NCBI GenBank assembly: GCA_016930695.1
Contig: JAFGGD010000037.1
Span: forward strand, 1 to 64,000
DNA from: Candidatus Eisenbacteria bacterium
Lineage (GTDB): Bacteria; Orphanbacterota; Orphanbacteria; Orphanbacterales; Orphanbacteraceae
Direction: 5' to 3'
Length of the DNA stretch: 64,000 nt
The notes under the pieces are model-generated. The model had not been told where the DNA came from and did not search any database. It was given only the letters and a program-made list of their open reading frames with translations. Of this stretch, positions 56,105 through 64,000 are shown in pieces. The position numbers were made by a program, and so were the translations under genes. Positions within the stretch are counted from its first letter, which is position 1. Each line of letters opens with the position of its first letter.

Positions 56105-56285
56105 CGTTCGGCGATGGGGGGTGGGAGCTACTGCGACGGCGGGCGGCGGGCTGCAAAACCGGTTCTCCTTCGCCGATTTCCTCATCGTAGCTATGGCTAC
56201 GATTCCGGGAATCGGCTCGTCCGAACCGGCTTTTCGCCTCGTCGCCCGCCGTCTCGTATACGCTCCCACCCCCCATCGCCGAACG
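56105..56285. repeat. 181-bp self-complementary element B
   Basis: The outer arms 56105-56128 and 56262-56285 are perfect reverse complements over 24 bases, with tips CGTTC and GAACG. Inside, GACGGCGGGC pairs with GCCCGCCGTC, AAAACCGG-TTC with GAACCGG-CTTTT, GCCGATTTCC with GGGAATCGGC, and ATCGTAGC with GCTACGAT around a three-base loop, so nearly the whole element can fold into one long stem. It shares length, tips, TACTGCG after the left arm and the TTCCTC-CGTAGCTA-GGCTACG-TCCGGGA-CGGCTCGTCC core with element A (20855-21033); the arms differ. No target-site duplication is evident. Confidence 0.92.
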
Positions 56286-56367
56286 ACCTTGGCGGCAACG
56301 GATCTCTCGCCGGGCCGTGAACGGGTTGGGGGAAGTGCTCGCTACGCCCGAAACTCTTGAGGGAGCT

Positions 56368-56500
56368 GGACGGACGGGCAACCCTTCTCGGTATACACGG
56401 TGTTTGGAATCGCTATCGGTATCGATTCATTCCCTTCCCCCACCGGTCTCCCTTCGGGGCACGGTGTGGGGAGAAAGGACGGACGGGTAATCCTTCTCGG
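56368..56500. repeat. 24-bp direct repeats flanking a hairpin
   Basis: GGACGGACGGGCAACCCTTC (from 56368) and GGACGGACGGGTAATCCTTC (from 56477) continue alike through TCGG; start-to-start distance is 109 bases. Between them, CCCCCACCG-type bases (56436-56445) pair with CGGTG-TGGGG (56462-56471). This is part of the repeat cluster near element B. Confidence 0.75.
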
Positions 56501-56611
56501 AGTCCGGGGCGTGCCGCCCCCTGGGTGGGTTCGTGATCGCCACGGAGTTTCCACAAGGGTGCGACCTCGCGCGGCCTTTCCTCACGCACCTCGAGAGGTG
56601 GGGGCCCCCGT

Positions 56612-56778
56612 CCCGCCCCTTCTCCTCGAAGGATCACGCCGCCCGTCCGAGAGGGAGCGGAGAGGATAGCGGGAGATGGAAAAGCGCTGGCGGCCCCGAG
56701 AGGGAGACCGGCGGCGGAAGGGAGTCGCCTCCCGCCCCTTCTCCTCGAAGGATCACGCCGCCCGTCCGAGGAGGACCA
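56612..56778. repeat. Second locus of the 122-bp repeat unit
   Basis: CGCCCCTTCTCCTCGAAGGA at 56614 recurs at 56735, a 121-base period, joined by GGCCCCGAGAGGGAGACCGG at 56692. The same blocks, in the same order and orientation, form the units at 133-350. The sequence between blocks (GCGGAGAGGATAGCGGGAGA) is also shared with the left locus. The array ends about 60 bases before the stop codon of the minus-strand lipoprotein-like gene. Confidence 0.85.
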
Positions 56779-56838
56779 CATGAAAACTCTCTCCACCCGC
56801 GAAAGAGGAGGATTTCCGGAAAGAGGAAACTCGCGCGG

Positions 56839-58353
56839 TTATTGCTCGTTCGGGAGAATGAGGACGAGGACCGTGTCGACGGCGGTGGTGTCCGCCTCGT
56901 CCGTGGTCTCGACGACGAGGGTGACGGCGGTGGTTTCGGCCGGGGAATCTCCGACGAGCCAGAGGGCGGTCCACCCCGCGTCGCCGTTCGGGACGGTGAA
57001 GACCGTGTCCGGCGCGGTCACGGTGACCGAATCGGGAGTCTCCCGGCAGGAGGCGTTCACGATCTCGCCGGCGAGGGAGAGCGTGTCGCCTCCGTGGAAT
57101 TCCGTCGAATCGGAAGGTTCGGTGATCACGATCGACAGGGGTGTCGGCACGAAGAGGATTCGGTCGTAGAGCCAGCGCGTGGCGAAATCGTTTTCGTATT
57201 GGACCCAGACCTCGTAAGTCCCCTCGGTCGGACCGACGGCCCACGTCGCTTCGCTTCGGTACGATTCCCATGGGGCGGTGAGCAGTTCGTTCTGCGTCGA
57301 GGCGAGGCGCATCAGGATCGCGTTCGCCTCCAGCTCGACGGGAACGTCGCACTCGCCGGTAATGCTGTCGTCCCAGGAGAACCGGACCTCCGCGCCTTCC
57401 AGAAGATCCGGATCGACCGAAGCGGAAAGGGTCTCCGCCTCGAATTCGTTGGCGATCTCGGCGACAAGCGTTTTGGCGACCGGCTCGTCGTTGAAGATCC
57501 ATGTCACGGCGAGGGGTTGCGCGCTGGTCGCGCCGTCATAGAGAAAAACGCTGTCTCCGGCGTCGTGGAAGGTGGAGTCCTCGGAAAGCACGATTGTCGT
57601 AGGGAGGGTGGCGCGGATCTCCACGCTCACCGCTACGCGCGCGATGGTGGAGTCCCCGCCGGCTAAAGTGATCTTCCCCGCCGTTTTCGCCGGGGAGATT
57701 CCGTCGCTCACCGTATCGGACACGACTCCGTTTTCGCGGCGTGCGACCAGATAGAGCGTTTTGTCGCCCGGCTCGGCCGGGAAGGTCCATGTGCGCAGCG
57801 TGTCGAAGGGTTCCCAGGCGGCGTCCGCGAGAAGCGAATCCTCGGAGAGCATCATCTCGGTCGCCCGCTCCGCCGCGACCTGCACGTTCACCTCGCGGAG
57901 CGCCGTCGTAGCCGCGCCGCCGGCGATTTTCAGAAGAGGGGGGACATCGATCGAATCGGGAGCGCGGCCCGTGGTGTCCGTCTCGTCGCCCCGCACACCG
58001 AGCGCCGCGATCCGATACCAGGCTCGGGCGAAGTAGGCCGGGTGGTTGTCGGTCCAGGAGGTCGCGTCCATGCCGGCCGTGTCGACGCGCGCGAACAGGC
58101 TTTCAAACTCCGTTCGCCGGAAAACGGTGAAACCGCCGATCCCCGAAAGGTTCGATTGGTTCCAGGTGAGTTCGACCTTTCCCGCTTCATACTTCGCGCT
58201 CACCCGGAAAGGATCTCCCCCCGTCGCGGGATTCAAAGGGTCGAGGGGGTTGTCCGGATCGTTGCGATCCGGGCCCGAGTCGCACATCACCGAGAAGAGG
58301 AGAAAAGCCGCCGCCGACGCCGTGACGACGATGGATCGGAGGATGGGACTCAT
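56839..58353 (-). CDS. Exported Fn3/Ig-like domain protein, possible lipoprotein
   Basis: A 504-residue envelope protein of unknown function. The N-terminus is a hydrophobic signal (SIVVTASAAAFLLF) followed by SVMC-DSG at about residue 24, a position that suggests a lipoprotein cysteine, although the lipobox is imperfect. Just after it comes an Asp/Asn-Pro-rich stretch (DRNDPDNPLDPLNP) typical of exported lipoproteins in this group. The rest is beta-rich: a fibronectin type III-like unit (~50-130, KVELTWNQSNLSGIGGFTVF) and several Ig-like units. No enzyme motif is seen. It is followed by the PEGA gene upstream, 12 bases away, so the two form an operon. Confidence 0.7.
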   Translation of the reverse strand: MSPILRSIVVTASAAAFLLFSVMCDSGPDRNDPDNPLDPLNPATGGDPFRVSAKYEAGKVELTWNQSNLSGIGGFTVFRRTEFESLFARVDTAGMDATSWTDNHPAYFARAWYRIAALGVRGDETDTTGRAPDSIDVPPLLKIAGGAATTALREVNVQVAAERATEMMLSEDSLLADAAWEPFDTLRTWTFPAEPGDKTLYLVARRENGVVSDTVSDGISPAKTAGKITLAGGDSTIARVAVSVEIRATLPTTIVLSEDSTFHDAGDSVFLYDGATSAQPLAVTWIFNDEPVAKTLVAEIANEFEAETLSASVDPDLLEGAEVRFSWDDSITGECDVPVELEANAILMRLASTQNELLTAPWESYRSEATWAVGPTEGTYEVWVQYENDFATRWLYDRILFVPTPLSIVITEPSDSTEFHGGDTLSLAGEIVNASCRETPDSVTVTAPDTVFTVPNGDAGWTALWLVGDSPAETTAVTLVVETTDEADTTAVDTVLVLILPNEQ

Positions 58354-58365
58354 GGAGCTTCTCCC

Positions 58366-59085
58366 CTAAAAGACGAGTCGGAGCGACGCGCGGACGCCGT
58401 CCCGGCCGGTTCGCAAGACCGGGCGGAGCGCGCACGCTTCCGGTTCCGGGTCGTCGCCGAATGGAAACAGAAAAACCGCGTCCAGAAGAGAGACGCCGTA
58501 GACCGCAGCCGCGGCGAGGAGGGCGTTGTTCCTGTTCGTCTGGGAGCGGTCCATTCGGTCGTAGGCGGATTGGCGCGTCGCCCGAAACTCGGCGATCTCC
58601 GCGTCGGTCAATGCCTCTTGGTAGAGGCGGTCCGCGTCATCGTATTCACTCTTCCGGTCCCGGAAGCGGATATCCTCGTAGAGAGCATAAAGAAGGGCGC
58701 CCGCTTCGGCGGCCGTGTACAAGGCGCCCCGCTTGGCGTGATCGCCGTAACGCGTTCCCCAGCCGGGTAAGACGGCGGCCCGCCAGGCCGCGTCCCGGCG
58801 TCTCTTCTCGTGCAGATAGTAGGCTCGGCTCTCCCCCCGGACCGGTCCGACCCAGATCGTCCGGGTCAGGGTTTCGAAACCGGATTTTTCGAGGCGTATC
58901 TCATGGCGGCCTTCGGAGAGGCGGAGAGCGACGACGGGGGTTTTCCCCAGGCTCCGGCCGTCCACCCGGACATCGGCGCCCGGGGTGCCGTGCAAATGGA
59001 GCACGCCCTCTTCGGCCCGCGCGACGGGGACGACGGCGAGGAGCGCGAGCAAGACGATCGGGGATAGAGCCGAAACGACGCGCAC
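58366..59085 (-). CDS. PEGA-domain exported protein with DUF5683-like region
   Basis: A 239-residue exported protein starting at GTG 59085, five bases after GGAGGT. The signal peptide ends near VARA-EE (~24). Residues ~27-80 form a PEGA domain (LHLHGTPGADVRVDGRSLGK, SEGRHEIRLEKSGF), a surface beta-module. Residues ~95-220 (WRAAVLPGWGTRYGDHAKRG, AGALLYALYEDIRF) resemble the DUF5683/P-loop-free integral region common in FCB-group proteins, with two weak membrane helices. It is first of an operon with the Fn3-like protein. It may help anchor an envelope complex; no activity can be assigned. Confidence 0.75.
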   Translation of the reverse strand: MRVVSALSPIVLLALLAVVPVARAEEGVLHLHGTPGADVRVDGRSLGKTPVVALRLSEGRHEIRLEKSGFETLTRTIWVGPVRGESRAYYLHEKRRRDAAWRAAVLPGWGTRYGDHAKRGALYTAAEAGALLYALYEDIRFRDRKSEYDDADRLYQEALTDAEIAEFRATRQSAYDRMDRSQTNRNNALLAAAAVYGVSLLDAVFLFPFGDDPEPEACALRPVLRTGRDGVRASLRLVF

Positions 59086-59249
59086 GATGCACCTCCACGG
59101 GGCGACTCGAAACCGTGCGCATTGTAGCAGCAGGGCGGGGGGCGGACCACAAGGAAAAGCGGCCCGGCGCGGCGGAATGAAGAGGCGAGGCGGGGCGGGC
59201 CGGCTCGTTCCCGGGGCGTCATCCGCACCCCTCTTTTCGTGTCATGGGC

Positions 59250-59278
59250 GGGACAAAGCATCGAAACCGTGTTATTAT
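59250..59278 (+). promoter_or_regulatory. Candidate promoter of the second sulfatase-fold gene
   Basis: GGGACA (59250-59255) and TATTAT (59273-59278) are 17 bases apart, 31 bases before the ATG at 59309. The -35 box is weak. Confidence 0.3.
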
Positions 59279-59308
59279 GAGTACGTATCATTTATAGGTC
59301 GATTCCCG

Positions 59309-61195
59309 ATGGAAAAGTCGATGCTCCGATATTGGATCGCGCCCGCCGCGCTCGGCGTCGGTGCCTGTATCGGGACGGCAGAAGGGATCGCGGAAATCGT
59401 CCGCCAAGAGTACCTTCCTCTCGGTCTGCATCGGAACGCCCTTCTCGTCTTCTCTGATCGCGTGCTTCTGTGCGCCCTTATCGGGCTGGGCGCCGCGGCG
59501 GCCGTCCTCACAATCGCCGCTTTCGTGAAGAAAACGCCTCTCGGGCGCCGCGTTCAAACGGTTTCCTTCGGTTTTGCAGCGACCGCCGCGGTGGGATTTG
59601 CCCTCTGTCGGGGATGGACGAGGAACCGTTATACCCTCGCCACAATCTGGCGTTCACGGGAACGGCTGGCGGGACTCGAATTGCCGGGCGGTCTCACGAG
59701 CGGGAGGGTCTGGTCGGAGAACCTGCGGATCGTCGGCGCTTCTCTGCTGATCGGGGCGGCTCTGTATCTACTCCTGCGCCTTCTCCACCGCTGGAGCCAA
59801 TCGCCGGGCGTACGAATCGCGGCGCGCCGGGGCTTGATCGCGGTAACCGTCACGGGTCTGCTCGCTATGGTTCTCGCCGCTTTCGGAGACCGGGTCCTCT
59901 TTCGTAATCGGGTCCCCACCGGGCTGAACGTGATCCTGATCTCTCTCGACACGCTCCGCGCCGACTTCCTCGGGTGTTATGGCTGCGCCCGCGCCACCTC
60001 GCCCGGAGTGGACCGCCTCGCCCGCGACTGTGTTCTTTTCGAGAACGCTTACAGCCAGGCGCCGTGCACGGTCCCGTCGCACGGTTCTTTTCTCACGTCG
60101 CGCTACCCTTCCGTGAATCGTGCCAGTATGGAGGGCAGAAGCATGCCGGCGCATCGAGTCCTGTGCGCCGAGATTTTTCGAGAGGCGGGGTACCGCACCT
60201 GCGGCATCGTGGACGCATCCTTCCTGTCGGGACGATACGGTTTCGATCAGGGCTACGACGACTTCGAGGGCTGGGGACGGCGTGCGCGCAACATCGTGCC
60301 CAAGGCGATTCGCTGGCTGGAGGGGAGGAACGGCCGCCCCTTCTTTCTTTTTATTCACATCTATGACATTCATTCTCCTTACGCGCGGGATCCTCGATAT
60401 CAAACAATGTTCGAGGAAACGCCTTACCACGGCTCGATTCAACCGGATGGAAAGACGTTGGGGGCCTACTGCCACAGCCGGATGGAGGGCCTCGATCCTC
60501 CCTTCGAGATCAACGATGAAGACGCGTGCCACCTGCGGACTCTCTACGCCGGCGGCGTCCGGTACGTGGACGATATTCTGGTGCGGCTCGCGGACCACGT
60601 GCGCGATTCCGGCATCGACTCAAGCACGCTGCTCGTCCTCACCGCCGACCACGGCGAGGAATTCATGGAGCACGGCAACGTGCTTCACGCCGAGCTGTAC
60701 CGAACGGTGACGCACGTCCCGCTTCTTTTCCGGCTCCCGGGCGGAGAGAGGGGAGGGAGGCGGATCTCGACGCCCGTCGGCCTGATCGATCTCCTCCCCA
60801 CGCTTCTCGATCTCACCGGTCTCGAATCGCCCGCGCCCATGACCGGACGGTCGCTTGCGCCGATCCTCCGCGGAACGGGAGAGGTTCCCTTCCGCCCCAT
60901 ATTCAGCGAGTTCGACGACAACCGGCAGCTCGCGGTCTATGGCCGGGAACATCATCTGGTGAGACGGATTCGGGAAGACCGATGGGAACTCTTCCACGTC
61001 CCGACCGATCCCATGGAGGCGTTCGACAGAAGCCGCGAAGAGGGGGCGATCGCCGATTCTTTGCGCCAAATACTCCTCGACTGGAGGGCGCGCATGGAGG
61101 ATGAGATCCTCGCGGAAGGGGGCGAGGCCCGGGGGCAGTTCCGCCTGCGGGAGGATGAGAGGGAACGGCTCCGGGCGCTCGGCTACGTGCGGTGA
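59309..61195 (+). CDS. Membrane-anchored sulfatase-fold protein, second copy
   Basis: A 628-residue protein with about five N-terminal membrane helices (to ~193) and a periplasmic alkaline phosphatase-superfamily domain. LNVILISLDTLRADFLGCYG (metal Asp214) and LTADHGEEFMEHGNVLHAE are intact. At the nucleophile site it has C253-T254-V-P-S-H, again Thr in the aligned place with a Cys directly before it. It has the layout of the gene at 30361 but little overall sequence similarity. It may transfer or cleave phosphate or sulfate groups on envelope glycans. The ATG at 59309 fits the first helix; the Shine-Dalgarno sequence is weak. A strong terminator follows. Confidence 0.82.
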   Translation: MEKSMLRYWIAPAALGVGACIGTAEGIAEIVRQEYLPLGLHRNALLVFSDRVLLCALIGLGAAAAVLTIAAFVKKTPLGRRVQTVSFGFAATAAVGFALCRGWTRNRYTLATIWRSRERLAGLELPGGLTSGRVWSENLRIVGASLLIGAALYLLLRLLHRWSQSPGVRIAARRGLIAVTVTGLLAMVLAAFGDRVLFRNRVPTGLNVILISLDTLRADFLGCYGCARATSPGVDRLARDCVLFENAYSQAPCTVPSHGSFLTSRYPSVNRASMEGRSMPAHRVLCAEIFREAGYRTCGIVDASFLSGRYGFDQGYDDFEGWGRRARNIVPKAIRWLEGRNGRPFFLFIHIYDIHSPYARDPRYQTMFEETPYHGSIQPDGKTLGAYCHSRMEGLDPPFEINDEDACHLRTLYAGGVRYVDDILVRLADHVRDSGIDSSTLLVLTADHGEEFMEHGNVLHAELYRTVTHVPLLFRLPGGERGGRRISTPVGLIDLLPTLLDLTGLESPAPMTGRSLAPILRGTGEVPFRPIFSEFDDNRQLAVYGREHHLVRRIREDRWELFHVPTDPMEAFDRSREEGAIADSLRQILLDWRARMEDEILAEGGEARGQFRLREDERERLRALGYVR

Positions 61196-61208
61196 GAGAT
61201 CGCGGAAT

Positions 61209-61265
61209 GGGGGGGGCACGAACGGAACTGGCGTCGTTCCGCGTTGTGCCCCCCGGTATTTTTTA
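61209..61265 (+). terminator. Strong rho-independent terminator
   Basis: GGGGGGCAC-AACGGAAC pairs with GTTCC-CGTT-GTGCCCCCC around a short loop, followed by GGTATTTTTT. It lies directly after the sulfatase-fold gene and shortly before the convergent M16 gene end. Confidence 0.85.
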
Positions 61266-61278
61266 GATCCTTATTACC

Positions 61279-62715
61279 TCACTCGCCGAACAGGACCGGA
61301 TCGAGAATCGTCGGCGCTCCGAACCCGAGGCTGTCCAGCGGCGTGTCGAAAGAGGACGGATCGCCCACGACGATCACCGTGAGCGAATCGTGGGGCGCCA
61401 TGTAATGGGCGGCCGCGGCGATCTCCTCGAGTGTCGCGCTTTGAATTCCCTCGATGTAGCGCTCCCGGCGGTCGATCGGGCGTCCCGCCACGCGGTCGCG
61501 CAACACCCGGTAGACGGAGTTCCTCGGTCTTTCGTCGCGGCTCGCCTCCAGGGAGAGGCGGAAGAAGCGGGACGTCTCCGCCTCTTCCTCCGTGATCGGC
61601 CGGTCCATCACCGCCGCCATCTCCTCCAGGAAAAGGCGGATCATGTCGTCCGCCGCGTCGTTTCGGCAGGATCCGAACCCGTTCAGCACCGCTTTCTCGT
61701 CGTCCACGCTCAACATGACCGCCGCGCCATAGGAGATCCCCTCGCTTCGGGAACGGTAGTACATCCGGCCGAAGCCGAGGGCGAAATCGAGAATCTGCGT
61801 CGCCGGATAGTCGGGGGAATCGAGCCGAAGCCCCGGCACGATCCGGCCGATGCGAATGTGGCTCTGGGCGTGCTCACCGGGGAGGAGAAAGAGGCCTGGC
61901 GAGGAACCGAGCGGCCATTCCCGCTTCTCCGATTCCACGAAGAGGCCGGCCTCCCGGGCCCACTCGCCGAAGAGGCGGTTCAGTCTCTCCTTTATGTCTT
62001 CTGGATCGAAATCGCCCGCCACTCCTATCCAGGCGTTCCGTGGGTGGGCGAATCTCCCGTGAAGCGCGGCGAGATCCTCCCGGCCCACCGCCGTGATCTC
62101 CGCCCGCGTTTCGAGCCGCGCCTCCGGGTGCTTTTCTCCGTAGAGCAATTGGAGGAATCGTTGCTCGGCGATCCGGGACGGTGTCTGGTTTATGGACTGT
62201 ATGTCCTTGAGACGGTGGTCCTTCGCCCTCTCTATGCGTGCCTCGTCCAGCTTGGGCCGGACCGCCAGATCCCTCCAGATCGGAAGGGCGCGGTCCGCGT
62301 CCTCGCTCGCCAGATCGATGGAGATTCCGCTCGAGAAATTCCCGATCCAACTTCTCACCGTCGCCTCGAGATCGGAAAGCTCTTTGTCGAGACTATCCGG
62401 ATCGAGCGCCGCCGTGCCGCCGGATCGCCACGCTTCATCGAGAATCCGTCCCACGGGCAGGTCCGTGTCCGAGAAATAGGACTCGCCGGCGCGGAACAAA
62501 ATCACCGCCGACAGGATCGGAAGATCGTGATTCTCGAAATAGAGCACGGGGATGCCGCAATCGAGGGTGTCCACCGCCGGCTCAAGCGTTTGGATCCGCA
62601 TCGGCGGGAGATCCAATTCGTCCGGATGGCGAGGCGTGCCGGCGACGGCGATCCCGGCGAGAGCCAGCGAGGCGATCGCGGTCGCCTTCGCGATGGAAAT
62701 GATCGGATCGCGCAT
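61279..62715 (-). CDS. M16-family peptidase, probable non-catalytic partner subunit
   Basis: A 478-residue exported protein of the M16 (pitrilysin-like) family. The signal peptide (AKATAIASLALAGIAVAG, cut ~25) precedes two M16 half-domains. At the place where active members have HxxEH it shows GESYFSDTDLPVGRILDEAW, so the zinc motif is missing, as in the non-catalytic half of two-chain M16B peptidases. The ATG overlaps the stop of the upstream M16 gene (TGATG), so the two subunits are made together and probably form a heterodimer. Peptides of the envelope or imported peptides are likely substrates. Confidence 0.85.
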   Translation of the reverse strand: MRDPIISIAKATAIASLALAGIAVAGTPRHPDELDLPPMRIQTLEPAVDTLDCGIPVLYFENHDLPILSAVILFRAGESYFSDTDLPVGRILDEAWRSGGTAALDPDSLDKELSDLEATVRSWIGNFSSGISIDLASEDADRALPIWRDLAVRPKLDEARIERAKDHRLKDIQSINQTPSRIAEQRFLQLLYGEKHPEARLETRAEITAVGREDLAALHGRFAHPRNAWIGVAGDFDPEDIKERLNRLFGEWAREAGLFVESEKREWPLGSSPGLFLLPGEHAQSHIRIGRIVPGLRLDSPDYPATQILDFALGFGRMYYRSRSEGISYGAAVMLSVDDEKAVLNGFGSCRNDAADDMIRLFLEEMAAVMDRPITEEEAETSRFFRLSLEASRDERPRNSVYRVLRDRVAGRPIDRRERYIEGIQSATLEEIAAAAHYMAPHDSLTVIVVGDPSSFDTPLDSLGFGAPTILDPVLFGE

Positions 62716-64000
62716 CACGCCCCCTCCTTTCCCGTGTTTTCTTCCGGTTCGAGAATCACGGTGATCGATTGTTCTTCCCGGAACAGGTCCCGCGCCAGCT
62801 CGACCACCGCCTCGGGGGTCACCTCCTCGTATTCGCGGAACTTCTCGTAGGCGCTCCGCCAGTCCCCGCGGACGGATTGCCCACCGACCAGCATCCAACC
62901 CAGTTCGCTGTTCGTTTCCAATTGGAAGTACCATCGTTTGCGGAGGGAGCGGCGGATGCGGTCGATATCCTCCTCGGTGGGTGGTTCGTCGACGACCCGA
63001 CGTAGCTCCTCCCAGATCATCCTCTCCGCTTCCTTGGCGGTCCTGTTCTCCAAAAGGTCGACCTGGATTCTGAAGAGTCCGGGATACCGGCTGTAACCGC
63101 CCGTGGGACTCACGGACACCATCCGGGCGATGCCTTCCTCGATGTCGAGTCGGTGCTTCAGGCGGCTCGTGTTGTCGCGTCCGAGAAGGTAGGAGAGAAA
63201 GAGGGCGGTGTGGCCGCGCGGATCGTCCGGACCGTACCCGGGAAAGCAGAGGATGACGCTTCTCTCGGTTCCCCGGCGTACCTCCGCGCGCATCGGGCCG
63301 TAGCGTTGCGGCTCGACGACCGTCACCTCCGGCGGCGGCGTTCCGGCGGGGATGTCGCCGAAGTAGGCGTCGATCAGACGCTTCGCCTCGGCGGTGTCGA
63401 AGTCCCCCACCAGCGCCGCGATCGCGTTGTTGGGGACGTAGTACGTGTCGTGGAAACGTCGTGCGTCGGCGATGGTGAGGATCTCGATGTCCCCCATGAA
63501 TCCGATAGTGGGGAAACGATAGGGATGGGACGAGAAGGCGAGTTGCATCGCCGTTTCTCGAGCCAGGCTCATGGGTTGGTCTTCCACCACTTGCCGCCGC
63601 TCCTCCATCACCACGTTCCTTTCGGTGAAGAACTCGCGGAAGACGGGGTGCTGGAAGCGTTCGCTCTCCATCAGCATCCATGCCTCGAGGTTGTTGGCCG
63701 GGAAATCGGCATAGTAATACGTGAAATCCACGGAAGTGCCGGCGTTGAAGAAAAGGGAGACGCCGTCGTACAGACGGGGGAACTCCATGGGGATGACGTA
63801 TTCCGCCTCGCGCGCGCTCAGCGAGTCCAAAATGGCTCGGAGCTCGGCGATCCGCGCGGGATCGCCCCGTTCACGGAGACCCGTTTCACGGGCGAGCGAC
63901 TCGCCGACCTTTTCCAGGCTATCGAGCACCTCCCGCTCCGCCTCCCAATCGGTCGTACCGATCCGATCCGTCCCCTTGAAAGCCATGTGTTCGAACATGT
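62715..64000 (-). CDS. M16-family zinc peptidase, catalytic subunit (5' end beyond window)
   Basis: At least 428 residues; the N-terminus with its signal peptide lies to the right of the window. The visible sequence starts at FEHMAFKGTDRIGTT, the second half of the inverted zinc motif HxxEH (the first His is just outside). About 75 residues later EERRQVVEDQP supplies the downstream glutamates that complete the zinc site. The R/Y region of the C-terminal half (TPTGGYSRYPGLFRIQ-like) follows. It is the active partner of the M16 protein at 61279, joined by a TGATG overlap. Confidence 0.88.
   Translation of the reverse strand, partial: MFEHMAFKGTDRIGTTDWEAEREVLDSLEKVGESLARETGLRERGDPARIAELRAILDSLSAREAEYVIPMEFPRLYDGVSLFFNAGTSVDFTYYYADFPANNLEAWMLMESERFQHPVFREFFTERNVVMEERRQVVEDQPMSLARETAMQLAFSSHPYRFPTIGFMGDIEILTIADARRFHDTYYVPNNAIAALVGDFDTAEAKRLIDAYFGDIPAGTPPPEVTVVEPQRYGPMRAEVRRGTERSVILCFPGYGPDDPRGHTALFLSYLLGRDNTSRLKHRLDIEEGIARMVSVSPTGGYSRYPGLFRIQVDLLENRTAKEAERMIWEELRRVVDEPPTEEDIDRIRRSLRKRWYFQLETNSELGWMLVGGQSVRGDWRSAYEKFREYEEVTPEAVVELARDLFREEQSITVILEPEENTGKEGA

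Larger units (their letters stand above)
55756..56838. other. Repeat-rich intergenic region (1.1 kb) without a supported gene
   Basis: Between two minus-strand secreted-protein genes lie, in order: an AT-richer leader for the M1 gene (55756-55880); the 181-bp palindrome B (56105-56285); two direct copies of GGACGGACGGG-AA-CCTTCTCGG at 56368-56391 and 56477-56500 (22 of 24 equal), flanking a hairpin at 56434-56478; and two units of the 122-bp repeat also found at 133-350. Open frames exist on both strands but overlap the repeats and lack ribosome sites. I see no gene. Confidence 0.7.

Noticed and set aside
56105-56285. Element B as an insertion sequence or CRISPR-related repeat
   Set aside because: There is no transposase frame, no target-site duplication, and no regularly spaced short repeats.

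Overview
This is a 64 kb chromosomal window from a very GC-rich bacterium. Two secreted proteins end in the FlgD/T9SS-type C-terminal module (NPF...S, then a motif near RVYDVSGR, then LAPGVYFV). A PEGA/DUF5683-type protein, a pair of M16 peptidases and a long Chlamydia/Bacteroidetes-style IspG are also present. Together these suggest an uncultured lineage of the FCB group, for example Candidatus Eisenbacteria or a relative. That assignment is inference. No rRNA, tRNA, CRISPR array, phage or transposase gene was recognised.

Layout. 1-0.5 kb: a long hairpin and two GC-rich tandem repeat units. 0.5-13.2 kb: housekeeping and envelope genes (small outer-membrane protein, radical SAM enzyme, MEMO-like protein, GT-C mannosyltransferase-like protein, release-factor-like protein, glycosyltransferase, RluA pseudouridine synthase), then two overlapping hybrid histidine kinases carrying four receiver domains. 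13.5-18.1 kb: a small orphan gene, mutY, an SGNH/TPR protein and an EEP nuclease. 18.4-21.7 kb: vitamin B6 cluster (MocR regulator, pdxS, pdxT), with a 179-bp palindrome between pdxS and pdxT. 21.7-22.1 kb: decayed remains of a FetAB-like ABC transporter. 22.3-35.3 kb: an exopolysaccharide/O-antigen locus (flippase, Wzz-like, ligase/polymerase, four glycosyltransferases, a membrane sulfatase-fold protein, Wza-like export protein). Its first 10.5 kb is visibly more AT-rich than its surroundings, which suggests a transferred or recombined island. 35.3-53.4 kb: core genes (ftcD, a giant GreA, SpoU methyltransferase, bioY, secreted phosphatase-like protein, aldo/keto reductase, mscS, ispG, TPR protein, CCA-adding-type enzyme, clpB). 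53.4-64 kb: secreted M1 aminopeptidase, a repeat-rich 1.1 kb intergenic region with a second 181-bp palindrome and the same tandem repeats as at the left end, a Fn3-like lipoprotein candidate, a PEGA protein, a second membrane sulfatase-fold protein and two M16 peptidases, the last cut by the window edge.

The strongest unexplained signal is the pair of ~180-bp self-complementary elements at 20855-21033 and 56105-56285. They share length, terminal tips (CGTTC...GAACG), a TACTGCG block and a ~60-bp core around CGTAGCTA-GGCTACG. Their arms differ completely in sequence, yet each arm is complementary to its own partner. This is the signature of a structured repeat family whose fold, not its arm sequence, is kept. 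A 122-bp repeat unit is also shared between 133-350 and 56612-56778.

Start codons were chosen by Shine-Dalgarno position and family length. All functional calls rest on motifs read by eye; no database search was possible.
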